Assembly (NCBI GenBank): GCA_934613165.1
Contig: CAKTSW010000059.1
Coordinates: forward strand, 1-7,542
DNA from: an uncultured Ellagibacter sp.
GTDB taxonomy: Bacteria > Actinomycetota > Coriobacteriia > Coriobacteriales > Eggerthellaceae
DNA: 7,542 nt
Reading direction: 5' to 3'
The notes under the pieces were generated by a model, which was not told the DNA's origin, ran no database searches, and was given only the letters and a program-made list of their open reading frames with translations. This document shows, one piece after another, positions 1 to 6,118 of this stretch; within the stretch, counting starts at the first letter, position 1, and each line of letters starts with the position of its first letter. The translations under genes and the position numbers were made by a program.

Positions 1-669
1 TCCATCGAGAAGGACGACGCGGGCCATGTCGCGGCGCTCATCACTCAGCCGCAGATGATCGGCGCGGTGAAGCGCGGGCGCCCCGCCCCCGTGGCGGCCG
101 ACAAGCCCAAGCTCCGCATCCCCGCCGACGTCGTGCTCATCGCCGTGGGCCAGAACATCGTGTCGGGCCCGTTCGAGGAGTTCGGCATGGAGGCGGAATG
201 GGGCCAGTTCAAGGCCGACGACGATCTGAAGGCGCGCATGAAGGGCGCCTCGGACGACGCGCCTGAGGTCGACGCGGTGTCGGGCGCCTCGCTTGACGCG
301 GAGGCCGCCACCCCTTCGGAAGAGCTCGGCGCGAACGTGTTCGTCGGCGGCGACTGCCAGACGGGCCCGGCGACGGTCATCAAGGCCATCGGCGCGGGCA
401 AGGTGGCCGCGCGCAACATCGATGAGATGCTCGGCTTCCACCATACGCTCGACTGCGGCGTCGCGGCCCCGGCCGCGAGCCCGAACGACCGCACGCCGAC
501 CGGGCGCGTGGAAATGATCGAGCGTCCGGCGCGCGAGCGCAAGAACGATTATGAAGGCGTTGAGATTCCCATGAGCCGCGAAGAGGCGCTGCAGGAATGC
601 GGGCGATGCCTGCGCTGCGACGCCTTCGGCGCGGGCGCATGCGTTGGGGGGCGCATCCAGTATGCTTAA
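1..669 (+). CDS. GltD-like FAD/NAD(P)-dependent oxidoreductase subunit, C-terminal part (5' end outside window)
   Basis: The open frame is already running at base 1 and gives 222 residues before TAA at 667-669, so the start lies upstream of the window. The visible part is the end of a pyridine-nucleotide-disulfide/glutamate-synthase small-chain type flavoprotein. It has a PADVVLIAVGQ strand (about residues 41-51) and the FAD-binding block VFVGGDCQTGPATVIKAIGAGKVAARNID (bases about 338-420), in two overlapping halves. These modules carry electrons between NAD(P)H and iron-sulfur partners. Between the two blocks lies an Asp/Ala/Glu-rich stretch of roughly 40 residues, longer than usual in GltD. 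The last 25 residues contain four cysteines (codons at 598, 607, 616 and 640; C-x2-C-x2-C-x7-C) that could bind an Fe-S cluster. The stop codon overlaps the start of the formate dehydrogenase gene, which indicates one operon and a likely physical partnership. The missing N-terminus might carry NuoF-like or ferredoxin domains; this cannot be judged here. Confidence 0.85.
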   Translation, partial: SIEKDDAGHVAALITQPQMIGAVKRGRPAPVAADKPKLRIPADVVLIAVGQNIVSGPFEEFGMEAEWGQFKADDDLKARMKGASDDAPEVDAVSGASLDAEAATPSEELGANVFVGGDCQTGPATVIKAIGAGKVAARNIDEMLGFHHTLDCGVAAPAASPNDRTPTGRVEMIERPARERKNDYEGVEIPMSREEALQECGRCLRCDAFGAGACVGGRIQYA

Positions 670-3385
670 CATCACCATAAACGGCCAGGCCGTCGAGGCG
701 CGCGAGGGCATGACGATTCTCGCCGCCGCCTGCCGGGCGAACATCCATATCCCGACGCTGTGCTTCCTCGCGCGCCGCAGCGCCATCGGCTCGTGCCGCG
801 TGTGCGTGGTCGACGTCGAAGGCGAGCCGGCGCCCGTGCCCGCCTGTTCCACCCCGGTGCGCGAGGGCATGGTCGTCGCCACCGACTCCGAGCGCGTGCT
901 GAAGTACCGCCGCATCGCGGTCGACCTACTCCTTTCCGACCACGGGCTCGACTCGACGAACTACTGCTTCTCCTGTCCCAAAAACGGGTCATGCGAGCTG
1001 CAGGCCGTCGCGCGCGAGGTGGGCGTGAGCTCCCCGAGCTTCGACGTGCCGCAGCACGACAAGCCCCTGTACGAGGAGAACCCGTTCCTTTCCTTCAGCC
1101 CGAACCTCTGCATCCGCTGCCAGCGCTGCGTGGGCGCCTGCAACGACGCCGTGGGCAACCACGTGCTGCAGACGGGCAAGAAGGGCACCCGCACCACCAT
1201 CCGCGCGCCGTTCGGCGAGGGGTGGGACGCGACCATCTGCGAGAGCTGCGGCAACTGCGCCCAGGCGTGCCCCACGGGCGCCATCACCGAGAAGCGCCGC
1301 CGCGCCTACCGCGAGTGGGAGGTCGAGAAGGTGCGCACCACCTGCCCGCATTGCGGCGTGGGCTGCCAGCTCGACTTGGTGGTGAAAGACGGGCGCATCG
1401 TGGACGCTCAGGCGGCGCAGGGCCCGTCCAACCAGGGGCTTCTGTGCGTGAAGGGCAGAAGCGGCAGCTTCGACTTCGTAAGCTCGCCCGACCGCCTCAC
1501 CACGCCGCTCGTGCGCAACGCCGAGACGGGCGAACTCGAACCCGCGACCTGGGACGAGGCGCTCGGCCTTGTGGCGCGCCGCATGGGGGCGCTTAAACAG
1601 AACTACGGCGGCGAGTCGATCGCGGCGTTCGCGTGCTCGCGTTCGACCAACGAAGACATCTACATGCTCCAGAAGATGGCGAGGTGCGCATTCGACACTC
1701 CCAATGTCGACAACTGCGCACGTGTTTGACACGCCCCCACCGTCGCCGGTCTGGCGACAACGCTTGGTTCTGGGGCAATGACGAACTCCATCGAGGACGT
1801 CTGCGAGAAATCGCAGGTCATCTTCCTTATCGGGAGCAACCCCGAAGAGGCGCACCCCGTCATGGGCATGCGCATCCGCCGCGCGGTCGAGCGCGGGGCG
1901 AAACTCATCGTGGCCGACCCCCGCAGCATCTGGCTTGCGGGCAAGGCGGACATCCACCTGAAGCTCGCGCCCGGCACGAACGTGGCGCTTCTGAACGGCA
2001 TGGTGAACGTGATCATCCGCGAGGGGCTCTACGACCGCGAGTTCGTGGAGAGCCGCACCGAGGGCTTCGAGGAGATCAAAGCCGCGGTGGCCGACTACAC
2101 GCCCGAGCATGTAGCCGAGATCTGCGGCGTCGACGCGCGCGACATCGTGTCGGCGGCGCGCATGTACGCGAGCGTCGACCGCGCGTCGATCGTGTACTGC
2201 CTCGGCGTGGTCGAGCACACCACGGGCACCGAGGGCGTCATGGCGATTTCCAACCTCGCCCTGGTCGCGGGCAAGCTCGGCAAGCCCGGCTGCGGCGTGA
2301 ACCCGCTCCGCGGGCAGAACAACGTGCAAGGCGCGTGCGACATGGGCGCGGGACCGGCCGACTTCACCGGGTACCAGAAGGTCGCGAACTCCGACGCGCG
2401 CGCGAAGTTCGAGTCCGCGTGGGGCGTTGAACTCAACGAGGCTCCGGGGCTCAAGGCGACCGAGTGCTTCCCGGCCATGATCGACGGGCGCGTGAAGGGC
2501 TTGTTCCTGTTCGGCGAGGACCCGGTCCGCACCGACCCCGACACCAATCACGTGATTCGCGCGCTGAAGTCGCTCGACTTCCTCGTGGTGGAAGAGCTGT
2601 TCCTGACCGAGACGGCCAAGTACGCCGACGTCGTTTTGCCCGGACGAAGCTACGCCGAGAAGGAGGGCACCTTCACCAACACCGAGCGCCGCGTCCAGCG
2701 CGTGCGCCGCGCGGTCGCGGGGCCGGTAGGCCCGCGCCTCGACACCGACGTGTTCGCCGAGATCATGTGCCGCATGGGCTACGATCAGCCGAAGCTTACG
2801 TCTGCCCAGATCATGGACGAGATCGCGTCGCTCACGCCGTCGTACGCGGGTATAAGCCATGCGCGCCTCGACTCGGCGGCAATCGCGGGTCGCGGGCTTC
2901 AGTGGCCGTGCAAGGGGCCGGATGATCCGGGCACGCCGATCATGCACGTCGGCGAGTTCGCGCGCGGCTTGGGCGCGTTCTCGTTCTCGCCGTTTCGGCC
3001 GTCGGCGGAGCTGCCGAGCCCGGAGTTCCCGCTCACGATGATGACGGGGCGCGTGCTCGCGCAGTACAACGCCTGCGCCATGACGGGGCGCACCGAGGGC
3101 CTGAACTGCATCGCGGGCGAGTCGTTCATCGAGATGAACGCGGCCGACGCCGAGGCCGGCGGCATCGCGGACGGCGACCGGGTGGTCGTGGAAAGCCGCC
3201 GCGGCCGCATCGAGACGACGGCGCGCGTGTCGGGCAAGACCAACCCCGGCCAGGTGTGGATGCCGTTCCATTTCCAAGACGGCAATGTGAACTGGCTCAC
3301 CAACGCCGCGCTCGACAACGTGTCGGCCACCCCCGAATACAAGGTGTGCGCCGTGCGCGTGGAAAAGGCGCAAGGGAAGGCGTAA
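662..3385 (+). CDS. fdhF: Formate dehydrogenase catalytic (alpha) subunit, selenocysteine-containing, with NuoG-like N-terminus
   Basis: Molybdenum/tungsten bis-MGD enzyme interconverting formate and CO2, probably cytoplasmic since no Tat signal is visible. It has 907 residues, reading TGA 1727-1729 as selenocysteine 356. Domains in order: a [2Fe-2S] domain (Cys34, 45, 48, 62); a NuoG-type His-Cys cluster (His94, Cys102, 105, 111); two [4Fe-4S] motifs (Cys150/153/156/160 and Cys193/196/199/203); the catalytic-domain [4Fe-4S] site (Cys228, 231, 235, 262) with Lys264 next to it; Sec356-His357; the LRGQNNVQG motif with Arg550, equivalent to the catalytic Arg333 of E. coli FdhH; and a C-terminal MGD-binding domain (about 785-905) ending TPEYKVCAVRVE as in FdhH. 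ATG 662 is preferred to TTG 644 because the family N-terminus begins at MLNITINGQ and a G-rich ribosome binding site precedes it at 646-651. It overlaps the upstream flavoprotein gene by 8 bases. The NuoG-like N-terminus suggests soluble NAD(P)- or ferredoxin-linked electron transfer rather than a hydrogenlyase complex (inference). Confidence 0.95.
1727..1729 (+). other. In-frame TGA read as selenocysteine (Sec356)
   Basis: The TGA follows VDNCARV and precedes HAPTVAGLATTLGSGAMTNS in the same frame. This is the active-site neighbourhood of formate dehydrogenases, where E. coli FdhH has Sec140-His141. Frame and family similarity continue unbroken on both sides, so this is recoding and not a nonsense mutation. 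A conventional gene caller would report two fragments, 662-1729 and 1778-3385. The host must have selA, selB, selC and selD elsewhere. Confidence 0.95.
1727..1775 (+). promoter_or_regulatory. Bacterial SECIS element directing Sec insertion at TGA 1727
   Basis: Immediately after the TGA, bases 1742-1747 (GTCGCC) and 1753-1758 (GGCGAC) form a perfect 6-bp stem closed by the loop GGTCT at 1748-1752. E. coli fdhF has the same apical GGUCU, which SelB recognises, and the same 18-base distance from the UGA to that loop. A weaker lower stem could form between 1735-1739 (CCCCA) and 1771-1775 (TGGGG). The E. coli upper stem contains a bulged U (U17). None is apparent in this stem, so the local SelB may read it slightly differently (inference). 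Confidence 0.88.
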
Positions 3386-3411
3386 AGGCTGCGGGAACAT
3401 CATGCTCGCGA

Positions 3412-3450
3412 GGGGGGCGTCCTGGAATTCTTCCAGGACGCCCCTTGTTT
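3412..3450 (+). terminator. Intrinsic terminator after the formate dehydrogenase operon
   Basis: A perfect 14-bp inverted repeat, 3414-3427 against 3431-3444, has a three-base loop (TTC). Two G-T pairs can extend it outward. The T-rich tail TTGTTT follows at 3445-3450. It begins 26 bases after the fdhF stop. The hairpin is symmetrical, but the A-poor left flank makes it mainly a terminator for + strand transcription. It could also block some read-through from the convergent MATE gene. Confidence 0.9.
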
Positions 3451-3693
3451 ATGGCTTTAGCCTGCCCTCTGTGCCCTTGGCGCGAGAGACAGTGAACCAC
3501 CCGCTATACGGTAGTCCTGATTTGCCTTGACGCATGGAGACTCGAATGCGGAAAGACGGGATGTTGGAACTCGATGCCCACTGGGGCGAGAGATGCCGAG
3601 TGCGCATCGAGACCGGGGATGCTGCGGCATGGCGCCGGGTCCAGGGGTGTGGCAGCGAAGGCCGCTTTTGCAAGGGGGGATGCGGTTTTGCCC

Positions 3694-3717
3694 GCCATTT
3701 CCGATGGGAAAAATGGC
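3694..3717. repeat. Inverted repeat / hairpin in spacer
   Basis: GCCATTT at 3694-3700 is the exact inverse complement of AAATGGC at 3711-3717. An alternative fold pairs 3698-3702 with 3707-3711 around a four-base loop and then continues GCCA with TGGC past a two-base bulge. No T-run follows on the + strand. On the - strand the downstream sequence is GC-rich, so a terminator role is weak. The sequence CGCCAT at its left arm recurs in the neighbouring 51-bp repeat units. Confidence 0.55.
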
Positions 3718-3722
3718 TTGGC

Positions 3723-3824
3723 GTTTGCAAACTCGTTATAGGCTGCCATTCTGCAAGGGAAAATCGCTCTCCGGTTTGCAAGCCCGCAATGGCCCGCCAT
3801 CTAGAAGGGGAAATCGCTCTTCCG
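3723..3824. repeat. Two tandem degenerate 51-bp repeat units
   Basis: Unit 1 is 3723-3773 and unit 2 is 3774-3824. Both begin GTTTGCAA, carry a (T/C)GCCAT core about 22 bases in, then an AAGGG(A/G)AA stretch followed by ATCGCTCT and a final CCG. The middle of each unit is diverged. A related but looser copy may lie just upstream, around 3667-3720, with TTTTGCAAGG and CGCCATTT. The 51-base period is a multiple of three, but no convincing protein is encoded. Confidence 0.6.
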
Positions 3825-3842
3825 CGTGCATTGCATCGGCAC

Positions 3843-3931
3843 TAAGCGTGCCGCCCGGACTGTCAAGGCGTGAGAATCGTCCTCTCGTTCGCATTGTGCC
3901 GACAATAAGCGTGCTGCCCGGACTGCCGAGG
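3843..3931. repeat. Direct repeat with 63-bp period
   Basis: TAAGCGTGCCGCCCGGACTG at 3843-3862 recurs as TAAGCGTGCTGCCCGGACTG at 3906-3925. Extended to 26 bases (3843-3868 and 3906-3931), the two copies match at 23 positions. The bases before each copy (CATTG...) and between the copies (CCTCTCG, and CTTCTCG after the second) also resemble each other, so the units are about 63 bp. They adjoin the 51-bp units and end just before the MATE stop codon. Confidence 0.65.
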
Positions 3932-3957
3932 TGGCCGGAGCGCCCTTCTCGCGAACC

Positions 3958-5532
3958 CTATACGGCCTTCTTCGCGCGTGCCTTCGTGCGCTCGATAACC
4001 TTCGCGTAAGACCGCTTCCGGGCGAAGAAGTAGAGCGCGATCATCGTGGCGCCGGTGACGATCCAGGTTACGGGGTAGATGTTGAGCAGCGCCTCGAAGG
4101 TGCCGAACAGCGGGAATAGCGTGTACACGTAGACGATGCGCAGCACGCACGACCCGACGATGACCACGATCGTCGGCAGGATCGACCAGCCCATGCCGCG
4201 CATGGCTCCGGCGGTTACCTCGTAGGTGCTTGGCAGGCATTCCAAGATCTCGACGTGCCACATGCGCACGGTAGCGTAGCCGAGCGCGCCGGCTTCGGTG
4301 GTGAAGATGCCGAGGTCGGTGTCGCCCAATCCCACGAACACGATCGACACGACAAGCGACAAACCCATCGAGGCGAACATGCAGAACTTCATGACGGCGT
4401 CGCAGCGGTCGAGCTTGCCGGCCGCGTAGTTCTGCCCGATGAAGGTGACGGCGGCCTGCGAAAACGCGCTCACGATGAAGTAGGTGTAGTACTCGAAGTT
4501 GAGCGCTGCCGTGGAGCCTGCGATCGCGTCGGTGCCGAAGCTGTTGATCGACGCCTGGATGACGATGTTCGAAAGCGAGAACACGACGCTTTGCAACCCC
4601 GACGGCACGCCGATGTAGAGAATCTGCTTGAGCGCGCGACGCTCGGCGCGCAGATGGAGCACGTCGAGGCGGAAGGCCTCCTCCTCGTGCATGAGCATGG
4701 CGACGATGATGGCGGCCGCAACGGCGTAGGAAACCACGGTCGCCGCGGCGATTCCCGCCGCTCCCAGGCCGAGCACGGCGACGGCCGCCACGTCGAGCGC
4801 GCAGTTGAGCGCCACGGCGACGGCGAGCGCGTAGAGCGGGCGGCGCGTGTCGCCCTTCGCGCGCAGGACGGCCGAGCCGAAGTTGTACACGAGGAAGAAC
4901 GCGATGCCGATAAGGTAGATGCGCAGGTAGCTCACTGCTTCCGCGCGCGCCTCGCCCGGCATCCCGACCGCGTCGACGATGAGCTCGGTCGCGAAGATGC
5001 CCGCGAGCATGACAATCACTGCGCACACCAGAGCCACGACGGCGGTCGTCTGCACGGCGTCGTGGATGCGGTCGCGCTCGCCGTGCCCGATGCGCGTGGC
5101 GATCGAGGCGTTCGTGCCGATGGAAAGCCCCACGAACATGCCGATGAACAGCGTGATCAAAGGCGCGATGCCTCCGATGGCGGCGAGCTCGGTCGATCCG
5201 AGGAACTGCCCGGCCACGATGGCGTCGGCGGAGTTGAACAGCTGTTGCAAGATGCTCGAGAGCGCGAGCGGGATAGCGAACAGCACGATCTTCCCGCGCA
5301 GGGGGCCGTGCAGCATGTCCATCCCCGACTTCTTCTTGGGCTTGCCCGGGGCGGTCGCGCTCTCCGCGGCGCTCGGGGTGCTTGGGACGCTCGGAGTACG
5401 CGTATCGCCCGGGGCGCCCGCTGCGCTTGCGTCTCCCACGGCGCCCGCCGCGCGCCCGTCGCTTGTCGGGGCGGGCGCGCTCTCTAAGGCCGCGTCTTTC
5501 AAATTCATGCCGTTTCCGTTCTCGTGGCTCAT
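3958..5532 (-). CDS. MATE-family multidrug/metabolite efflux transporter
   Basis: A 524-residue inner-membrane transporter of the multidrug and toxic compound extrusion family, which uses a Na+ or H+ gradient to export organic compounds. The substrate cannot be told from sequence. The MATE fold starts near residue 71 (MDMLHGPLRG, then a helix with LQQLFNSADAIVAGQFLGS), and about twelve hydrophobic segments follow to near the C-terminus. Repeat-half hallmarks include GVPSGLQSVVFSLSNIVIQ and GSTAALNFEYYTYFIVSAFS in the second half. Residues 1-70 are an Ala/Pro/Ser/Thr/Gly-rich, presumably disordered extension ending in the basic stretch KPKKKSG; typical MATE proteins lack it. Start ATG 5532 is chosen because AAGGAG (bases 5546-5551, - strand) lies 13 bases upstream. 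A start at 5508 (MNLK) is possible but has only a weak site. The gene is alone on its strand, divergent from the ArsC-like/asparaginase unit and convergent with fdhF. No clear terminator follows its stop. Confidence 0.92.
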   Translation of the reverse strand: MSHENGNGMNLKDAALESAPAPTSDGRAAGAVGDASAAGAPGDTRTPSVPSTPSAAESATAPGKPKKKSGMDMLHGPLRGKIVLFAIPLALSSILQQLFNSADAIVAGQFLGSTELAAIGGIAPLITLFIGMFVGLSIGTNASIATRIGHGERDRIHDAVQTTAVVALVCAVIVMLAGIFATELIVDAVGMPGEARAEAVSYLRIYLIGIAFFLVYNFGSAVLRAKGDTRRPLYALAVAVALNCALDVAAVAVLGLGAAGIAAATVVSYAVAAAIIVAMLMHEEEAFRLDVLHLRAERRALKQILYIGVPSGLQSVVFSLSNIVIQASINSFGTDAIAGSTAALNFEYYTYFIVSAFSQAAVTFIGQNYAAGKLDRCDAVMKFCMFASMGLSLVVSIVFVGLGDTDLGIFTTEAGALGYATVRMWHVEILECLPSTYEVTAGAMRGMGWSILPTIVVIVGSCVLRIVYVYTLFPLFGTFEALLNIYPVTWIVTGATMIALYFFARKRSYAKVIERTKARAKKAV

Positions 5533-5580
5533 GCTGATGGGGATGCTCCTTGCTCGTATGCTCGTTTTTCGCAGCACTCT

Positions 5581-5609
5581 TTTTTACAGCGCAATGCAAA
5601 AACATACAA
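5581..5609 (-). promoter_or_regulatory. Possible sigma-70-type promoter of the MATE gene
   Basis: On the - strand TTGTAT (5604-5609) is followed 17 bases later by TAAAAA (5581-5586). This is a fair -10 and a poor -35 at optimal spacing, about 49 bases upstream of the chosen start. The area is noticeably AT-rich for this genome (runs of A/T at 5575-5605), which supports a promoter location. It is only a consensus match. Confidence 0.4.
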
Positions 5610-5685
5610 GCTTGGAGCAGCTCCAAGTCAAGCGAGCGGCAGGGCGGGGGAGCCCTTGGGGCATGCGAGCGGCCGAACGCGCGCT

Positions 5686-5713
5686 TTGTGCCCCTTCGCG
5701 TATAGGGTACAAT
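5686..5713 (+). promoter_or_regulatory. Possible promoter of the ArsC-like/asparaginase unit
   Basis: TACAAT at 5708-5713 is a good -10 box, with TTGTGC at 5686-5691 as a -35 at 16 bases. The leader to the ATG at 5774 would be about 55 bases. A second GGTACAAT lies exactly 30 bases downstream (TACAAT at 5738-5743) but has no recognisable -35. It could be an alternative start site or chance. Confidence 0.45.
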
Positions 5714-5773
5714 CCTCGGAAGCGAATCGCGGAGCGGTACAATGCGGCCAAGGCGGCGGGAGGACGAGCCCTT

Positions 5774-6115
5774 ATGAACATCCAGATATTCGGTACGAAG
5801 AAGAGCTTCGACACGAAGAAGGCGCAGCGCTACTTCAAGGAGCGGCGCGTGAAGTTCCAGTTCATCGACCTGAAGGAAAAGGGGATGAGCAAAGGCGAGC
5901 TCGAAAGCGTCGCGCGCGCGGCGGGCGGCATCGACGCGCTCGTCGACCCGAAGGCGAAGGACGCCGACACGGTCGCGCTCATCTCCTACCTCTCCGCCGA
6001 CCAGAAGTTCGACAAGCTGCTCGAGAACCAGCATATCGTGAAGGAGCCTATCGTTCGAAACGGCCGGCAGGCGACCGTCGGCTACGCGCCCGACGTGTGG
6101 AAGGCATGGGAGTAA
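5774..6115 (+). CDS. ArsC/Spx-family thioredoxin-fold protein lacking the catalytic cysteine
   Basis: 113 residues, the usual length for small ArsC/Spx/YffB proteins. The N-terminal strand and helix read MNIQIFGTKKS followed by FDTKKAQRYFKERRVKFQFID, matching the start of ArsC-family proteins. The C-terminal part has HIVKEPIVRNGRQATVGY, which corresponds to the (I)KRPIV...VG segment after the cis-proline. At the position of the redox cysteine there is Ser11 (AGC, 5804-5806), and the protein contains no cysteine at all. It cannot therefore be a conventional thiol arsenate reductase, and its function is unknown. ATG 5774 is supported by GGGAGGA at 5758-5764, nine bases upstream; the frame stays open far upstream, but only as a shadow across the MATE gene. 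The asparaginase gene starts three bases after its stop, so the two are probably co-transcribed. Confidence 0.85.
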   Translation: MNIQIFGTKKSFDTKKAQRYFKERRVKFQFIDLKEKGMSKGELESVARAAGGIDALVDPKAKDADTVALISYLSADQKFDKLLENQHIVKEPIVRNGRQATVGYAPDVWKAWE

Positions 6116-6118
6116 GCT

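Larger units (their letters stand above)
3451..3957. other. Gene-poor spacer between convergent fdhF and MATE genes, no convincing gene
   Basis: About 500 bases contain overlapping open frames on both strands (for example 3534-3845 +, 3527-4009 +, 3504-3800 - and 3449-3781 -). None has a good ribosome binding site, a recognisable domain or a plausible composition; the translations are Arg/Pro/Cys-rich. The longest + frame runs into the MATE 3' end antisense. Base composition is less GC-biased than in the neighbouring genes, with A/T runs around 3700-3770. The main content is a hairpin at 3694-3717 and the tandem degenerate repeats annotated separately. A small RNA or degraded gene cannot be excluded. 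Confidence 0.6.

Noticed and set aside
644..661. TTG 644 as the start of the formate dehydrogenase
   Set aside because: It would add six residues (MGGASS) before the family N-terminus and place the start on top of the G-rich ribosome binding site that serves ATG 662.
662..1778. A frameshift or nonsense pseudogene of formate dehydrogenase
   Set aside because: There is no frame change, the stop is a TGA exactly at the Sec position, a SECIS hairpin follows, and all cofactor ligands and catalytic residues are intact on both sides.
989..3403. An 804-residue open frame antisense to fdhF
   Set aside because: A common artefact of GC-rich third positions: the translation is Arg/Ala/His-rich with no domain, and it lies wholly opposite a well-supported gene.
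3527..3560. TTGACG at 3527 as a -35 box for a spacer transcript
   Set aside because: No -10-like hexamer is found 15-19 bases downstream.
3723..3931. CRISPR array
   Set aside because: The units are tandem and degenerate throughout, with no short conserved repeat alternating with unique spacers, and no cas gene is nearby.
3504..4009. Small genes in the spacer (frames 3534-3845 +, 3527-4009 + and 3504-3800 -)
   Set aside because: The frames overlap each other on both strands, lack ribosome binding sites and recognisable domains, and cover degenerate repeats. They are kept only as a possibility in the spacer entry.
3863..6034. A 723-residue - strand frame, and + strand frames 4255-5487 and 4979-5773, across the MATE region
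   Set aside because: They overlap the clear MATE and ArsC-like genes in other frames, with biased Arg/His/Ala compositions and no recognisable domain. The 4979 frame merges into the ArsC-like gene, but the strong RBS at 5758-5764 fixes the start at 5774.
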